From: Diphasiastrum complanatum
Taxonomy: Eukaryota; Streptophyta; Lycopodiopsida; Lycopodiales; Lycopodiaceae
Assembly (NCBI GenBank): GCA_029204225.1
Contig: CM055092.1
Span: 24,977,147-25,041,146, forward strand
Length of the DNA: 64,000 bases
Direction: 5' to 3'
In this document: positions 59,650 through 64,000 of the stretch, in pieces
Position numbering within the stretch: position 1 is the stretch's first letter
Layout of the letters: every line of letters begins with the position of its first letter
Position numbers and translations under genes: made by a program
Notes under the pieces: generated by a model
What the model was told of the DNA's origin: nothing
What the model saw: the letters and a program-made list of their open reading frames with translations, nothing else
Database searches by the model: none

Positions 59650-62600
59650 CTCCCTCTTCAACTAGTTTTAGCATAGATTTAGAAAGTACACCAAGACTTG
59701 TTCTATGCTTGAAAAATAAGTCCTTTCCCAATGCTTTGGTAAAGATATCAGCCACACATTCCTTTGATGGGACATGTTCAAGCTTGATCTCTTTTGCCAA
59801 CACTTGTTCTCTCACAAAATGGTAAGCCACCTCGATATGTTTGCTCCTTGCATGGAAAACCGGATTGCTTGCTAGACTTTGGGCTGAAAGGTTGTCACAA
59901 AAGATGATTGGACTCTCTGAAAAATCCAGCAAATGAAGCTCCATAATCATCCTCTTGATCCACACCATCTCCTTTGTGCATGATGTCAAAGCTTTGTACT
60001 CGGCCTCACTAGAAGAAAGTGATATAGTTGCTTGTTTCTTCGACATCCATGAGATAGCTCCATCACCTATGAAAATAGCATGTGCATTTATGGATTTTCT
60101 ATCCATAAGGTCTCCTGCAAAATCTGAATCTGAAAAACCAAATAAGTTAGGTGATGAGCCTCTATAAACAATGCCAAAATCTTTTGTTCCCGAGATGTAT
60201 CTCAAGATCCTCTTTCCTAGTTTCCAATGTTCTATGCTAGGATCTTGCATGAATTGGCTTAATCTACCAACACAATAAGATAAATCAGGTCTTGTGATGG
60301 TTAGATATATAAGAGAACCTATTAGCTTCCTATAGAGAGTAATGTCCTCGAAGGATCTTTCATTACCTCTTATAGTTAGCTTTACATGTGATTCCATAGG
60401 TGTATCAATAGGATTTGCATCTACCATATGAAATCTATTGAGAATAGAAATAGCATACTTCTCTTGTGAAATAAAAGTGATTTGAGAAGTTCTAATTACT
60501 TCTATTCCTAAGATATAGCTCAAAAGACCAAGATCATGCACTTCAAATTCCTTTTTTAGTGCTTTCTTGATATCTTCTATATCTTCCTTGTTCCCTCCAC
60601 TTAAAATAATGTCATCCACATAAATTAGAAGGATTGTAACATCATTAGCACTAATTCTAAAGTAAAGTGAATGATCATACTCACTCATAGTGAAGTTTTG
60701 AGAAAGTAGAAAAGAGTTAAGCCTAGCATACCAACTCCTTGGTGCTTGCTTAAGACCATACAAACTTTTTTGTAGAAAACACACATGATTAGGCTTGCTA
60801 TGAGAAACATAGCTCTCGGGTTGCTCCATGTAGACTTCCTCTTCAAGATCACCATTCAAGAAAGCATTAGAAATGTCTAATTGCCAAAGATCCCATCCAT
60901 AAAGAGTTGCAAGGGAAATGATTACTCTTATGCTCACCATCTTTGCCACGGGTGCAAAGGTTTCCTCATAGTCAATGCCATGCTCTTGAGCATAACCTTT
61001 AGCCACCAACCTTGCCTTGAACTTGTTGATAGATCCATCTTGATTTGTCTTTACCTTGAAGATCCATTTGCATCCAATTGCACTTTTGCCCTTTGGAAGC
61101 TCCACCAATCTCCATGTGTTGTTCTTCATAAGTGCTTCAAACTCAAGATCCATTGCTTGGATCCATTCCTCTTCTTGCCTTGCTTCATCTACACATGAAG
61201 GTACATCAAAAGAAGTTAGGAAAGCATAGTTGGATCCATCCACCACTTGCTTACCTTTGCCATCATAAGTGAGCCTTGAGGGTTTCACTTTATGCCTTGG
61301 AGTTCTCCTTGGAATTTGACTTGAAGAGGCTTCTTCAACATCCACATCCAATGTGTCATCAACTCCATTGTCATCAAGCACATTAGTTGCAACAACACCA
61401 TCATCACTTGAAACAACTTTTGGAATGTTACCTTCATCAAAAATGACATCCCTACTTGTGAACACTTTCTTGATTGAAGGAACATAAATCCTATATGCTT
61501 TGCTTACTTCACTATAACCAACAAAAATGCCCTTTCTTGAAGATGGATCCTCCTTAGTTCTATCATCAAGAGTAATGTTGAAGTAGCAAATGCATCCAAA
61601 AGTTCTTAGAAACTTGACATTAGGCTTCGTACCAAACAAAGCTTCAAAAGGGGTTTTTCCTTCCAATACAACACTTGGCCATCTATTGCATAGGAAATTT
61701 GCACACAACAAAGCATCACTCCAAAAAGGTTTAGGAAGATTAGCATTCAATCTCATTGCCTTTGCACTCTCACACAAGGTTCTATTCTTCCTCTCGGCCA
61801 CTCCATTTTGTTGTGGTGTTCTTGGACATGTGTACTCCCTCTTGATCCCATGCTCATCGCAAAAGGCTTTGAATTTGTTAGAAATGTATTCACCACCATT
61901 GTCGCTCCTCAAGCATTTGATTTTGGTTGTAAATTGAGTCTCAATAGCAACTTTGAACTTGACAAACACATCAAACACCTCATCCTTGCTCTTTAGTAGA
62001 TAAACCCAACAAAATCTACTAAAATCATCAATGAAAGTTACATACATCTTAGCACCTCCATTGCTAATTGTAGTAACACCATGAATATCCGAATGCAAGA
62101 GAGAAAAAGGCATCTTAGATCTAGATATAGATCTAGTATATGGCAATCTATGTGATTTAGACAAAGCACATTCTTCACAAACATGATTCAAGCAAGTAAG
62201 AGACTTGGGAAGTCCCCTTACTACCTCCTTTTTGGCTATTACCTCCAAGGCCTTGTAGTTGAGATGTCCCATCCTTTTATGCCATACCTCTTGAATTGAC
62301 ATTTGTTCATTTGCCATGCATCCAACTTGGTTAGCAACAACACATGCATCAAGCTTGAACAATTTCCCTTGCCTTTTCCCTTTTGCAATGATACTACACC
62401 CCTTTTTGATCAAGCAAGCATCACCATCAAACTCAACTTTGAATCCTTTGTCAAGCATTTGGCTTACACTAAGTAAGTTCTTGGTAATGGATGGAATGAG
62501 CAAAACATCTTTCAATTCTATATTCCTATTTGTAGAAAGTGAAATAGGAATTGTGCCAATCCCCTTGATTGCACACTCACCATCATTTGCGGTATAGATT

Positions 62601-63595
62601 ACCTTCCTATCACCATCAAATGCCATTAAAGATGAAAAATACTCTTTATGATATGTCATATGAGAAGTGGCTCCACTATCAATCCACCAAGGATCAATGT
62701 CTCCATGATTAGCCAACAAGCAAGATGACATAACAAAAGAATCATTTGAAAGAAGCTCATCCCCACCCTCATCAATAGTTAGATTGGTTTGCTTTTCCCC
62801 TTGATCCCTCTTTTTCTTAAAACAATCACTAGCAAAATGCCCTTTGACTCCACAATAGAAACATTTTAGCTTAGATCTATCCTTCTTTTTGCCAAAAGTA
62901 GAGTGCTCACCTTGGTCTTGCCCTTTAGACCAATTGCTTTTACCTTTGCCCTTGAACTTGCCTTTAGAGAACATTGCCTCCTCTTCTCCTCCTTGAGATG
63001 TAGAAGATGCTCCCACTCTTGCTTGCAACCTGAATTCTTCAGCCAACAAGACCTCTTGCAAGTCTCCAACACTTGGTAAACATTTTTGGATAGCATAACT
63101 TTGAACAAGATTAGCATGATCATCCAACAAGCCATTGAGAATCACTTGAACAAGCTCCTCATTATTTATGCCATCATTAATGCATGCTAACTCATCATTC
63201 AATGCTTTAACTCTCAAAACAAAAGCATGTCCATTCTCACTCTTCTTTTGCATACAAGAAAAGATTTGCCTTCTTAAAGTCAACACTCTAGAAGTAGACT
63301 TGGATTCATAAACCTTCTTCAAGGCTTCCCAAGCTTCACTAGATGATGTGCACTTACCAACCTCTTTGATAAGCTCATTTGTCACATTCATCTTGATCAT
63401 GTGAAGGGCTTTCTTTGCCCTCTTGTCATACCTCAATTGTTCTTGAGGTGCCAAAGGTCTCTCCTCCACACCTACAACAATATCCATCAACTCATTCATC
63501 TCAAGCAAAGACTCCATCCTTACTTTCCAAGTAGAATAGTTGAGGGAGGTAAGCCTATCATTGCTTTCCAACATGTAGCCTCCATTTGTAGCCAT
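59645..63595 (-). CDS. Copia Gag-Pol polyprotein, 1316 aa, intact (copy 2)
   Basis: Same length, start and domain order as the polyprotein at 45,850-49,800, with all catalytic and zinc-binding residues conserved: zinc knuckle 245-258, protease D306, integrase D503/D565/E601, RT D907 and Y992-V-D-D995, RNase H D1156/E1197/D1234. It differs at six positions: T193A, A286S, E452V, S722G, K808E and L858F (copy 1 to copy 2, numbering approximate to one residue). None touches a catalytic residue. K808E and L858F lie at the linker and start of RT; E452V lies in the integrase zinc region. The few differences and open frame imply recent origin from a common active source. Confidence 0.97.
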   Translation of the reverse strand: MATNGGYMLESNDRLTSLNYSTWKVRMESLLEMNELMDIVVGVEERPLAPQEQLRYDKRAKKALHMIKMNVTNELIKEVGKCTSSSEAWEALKKVYESKSTSRVLTLRRQIFSCMQKKSENGHAFVLRVKALNDELACINDGINNEELVQVILNGLLDDHANLVQSYAIQKCLPSVGDLQEVLLAEEFRLQARVGASSTSQGGEEEAMFSKGKFKGKGKSNWSKGQDQGEHSTFGKKKDRSKLKCFYCGVKGHFASDCFKKKRDQGEKQTNLTIDEGGDELLSNDSFVMSSCLLANHGDIDPWWIDSGATSHMTYHKEYFSSLMAFDGDRKVIYTANDGECAIKGIGTIPISLSTNRNIELKDVLLIPSITKNLLSVSQMLDKGFKVEFDGDACLIKKGCSIIAKGKRQGKLFKLDACVVANQVGCMANEQMSIQEVWHKRMGHLNYKALEVIAKKEVVRGLPKSLTCLNHVCEECALSKSHRLPYTRSISRSKMPFSLLHSDIHGVTTISNGGAKMYVTFIDDFSRFCWVYLLKSKDEVFDVFVKFKVAIETQFTTKIKCLRSDNGGEYISNKFKAFCDEHGIKREYTCPRTPQQNGVAERKNRTLCESAKAMRLNANLPKPFWSDALLCANFLCNRWPSVVLEGKTPFEALFGTKPNVKFLRTFGCICYFNITLDDRTKEDPSSRKGIFVGYSEVSKAYRIYVPSIKKVFTSRDVIFDEGNIPKVVSSDDGVVATNVLDDNGVDDTLDVDVEEASSSQIPRRTPRHKVKPSRLTYDGKGKQVVDGSNYAFLTSFDVPSCVDEARQEEEWIQAMDLEFEALMKNNTWRLVELPKGKSAIGCKWIFKVKTNQDGSINKFKARLVAKGYAQEHGIDYEETFAPVAKMVSIRVIISLATLYGWDLWQLDISNAFLNGDLEEEVYMEQPESYVSHSKPNHVCFLQKSLYGLKQAPRSWYARLNSFLLSQNFTMSEYDHSLYFRISANDVTILLIYVDDIILSGGNKEDIEDIKKALKKEFEVHDLGLLSYILGIEVIRTSQITFISQEKYAISILNRFHMVDANPIDTPMESHVKLTIRGNERSFEDITLYRKLIGSLIYLTITRPDLSYCVGRLSQFMQDPSIEHWKLGKRILRYISGTKDFGIVYRGSSPNLFGFSDSDFAGDLMDRKSINAHAIFIGDGAISWMSKKQATISLSSSEAEYKALTSCTKEMVWIKRMIMELHLLDFSESPIIFCDNLSAQSLASNPVFHARSKHIEVAYHFVREQVLAKEIKLEHVPSKECVADIFTKALGKDLFFKHRTSLGVLSKSMLKLVEEGV
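59650..59659 (-). other. Polypurine tract of copy 2
   Basis: GAAGAGGGAG directly before the 3' LTR, identical to copy 1 and likewise coding for the last residues of the polyprotein. Confidence 0.9.
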
Positions 63596-64000
63596 GTTGC
63601 AATGATTGATCTCTGATCTTTGACCTGTTCCAATGCACTAAGCACTCTCTTGAATCAACAAATGAAACACAAGAAGAAATCACAAAGATTTGGAACCTAA
63701 AACCTTACTTTTTCTCTCTTTTCCTCACTTTTTCCTTAATTTTAGCCACTAGTTTTATGATTTCTTGATCAAACCAAGACCAAACCTCAATATACTTGCT
63801 TTTCCCTCACTCCTAAGATTGAAATACACTCTTGAATCATTCAGCAAACTGAAAATCAGAGGGTTACATCAATTTTGAAGTTTTTGACATGAAGAAGCAA
63901 GAAATTGAATCAAAAAACTATATGCTAGAATGGAAAACTAATAGGATCTTGTTGGATCTTGCATCTCCCTCTTTCCAAAACAATTTTTGTCTCCTTATTC
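63596..64000 (-). other. Leader of copy 2, cut by window end
   Basis: Nearly identical to 49,801-50,205 of copy 1, with a visible small difference in the 'cactttttccttaatttt' stretch near 63,727. The remaining leader, primer site and 5' LTR are outside the window. Confidence 0.85.

Larger units (their letters stand above)
58997..64000 (-). mobile_element. Copia family I element, copy 2 (5' end beyond window)
   Basis: 3' LTR 58,997-59,649, polypurine tract 59,650-59,659, full gag-pol frame and 405 bp of leader are present. By comparison with copy 1, the primer site and 5' LTR should lie about 200-860 bp past the window edge. The 3' LTR differs from copy 1 at two positions seen by eye (59,144 and 59,291, C for T in each). 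Confidence 0.96.

Overview
The window looks like intergenic DNA from a large plant nuclear genome. It is AT-rich, it lacks any complete conventional cellular gene that I can recognise, and it is built almost entirely from retrotransposons at different stages of decay. The evidence for a plant is the plant-type Ty1/copia elements primed from initiator-Met tRNA (primer sites close to TGGTATCAGAGC), Ty3/gypsy fragments, an endogenous caulimovirid (plant pararetrovirus) polymerase remnant, and long AG/CT microsatellites. I cannot name the species. Gene sparsity and layered nesting suit a large, repeat-rich genome such as a gymnosperm or fern, but that is inference.

Layout, left to right. 0-2 kb: an LTR scrap and small tandem repeats. 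2.2-4.0 kb (-): a decayed gene resembling transposon-derived DUF7869-type proteins. 4.1-5.9 kb: five tandem copies of a ~360-bp satellite-like monomer, followed by a 142-bp tandem repeat that recurs at 55.3 kb. 10.5-13.7 kb (+): a gypsy LTR/leader/gag/protease remnant. 13.7-17.3 kb: copia family II, with two LTRs head to head (a ~1.3-kb palindrome) and a broken gag-protease-integrase region. 18.9-19.4 kb: a duplicated unit with an AG array. 20.7-22.1 kb (-): a decayed relative of copia family I. 25.1-27.8 kb (-): an unrecognised gene fragment, then a copia family III fragment fused to its LTR. 27.8-28.6 kb: a duplicated unit with a GT/AG array and a repeated palindrome. 29.9-31 kb (-): gypsy RT/RNase H. 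31-34.6 kb (+): a second family II copia with its 3' LTR. 35.8-37.8 kb (-): caulimovirid protease/RT/RNase H remnant. 39.9-42.0 kb (-): a broken, spliced, transposase-like gene. 42.1-53.4 kb (-): an old family III copia, split at 45.2 kb by an intact family I copia. 53.9-58.9 kb: gypsy-like debris and several tandem or direct repeats. 59.0-64.0 kb (-): a second intact family I copia whose 5' end lies outside the window.

The only intact coding regions are the two 1316-residue family I Gag-Pol polyproteins at 45,850-49,800 and 59,645-63,595. They differ at six residues. The first copy has two 653-bp LTRs that appear identical, a 5-bp target duplication (TAAAA), a perfect primer site and a polypurine tract, so it is recent and plausibly still competent. 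The second sits in a repeat whose unoccupied paralogue is present at 55.8 kb. I found no new multi-gene system. The most unusual items are the spliced transposase-like gene, the satellite array, the LTR palindrome, and two cases where a microsatellite expanded in only one copy of a duplicated unit. All family assignments are by eye and memory; no searches were run.
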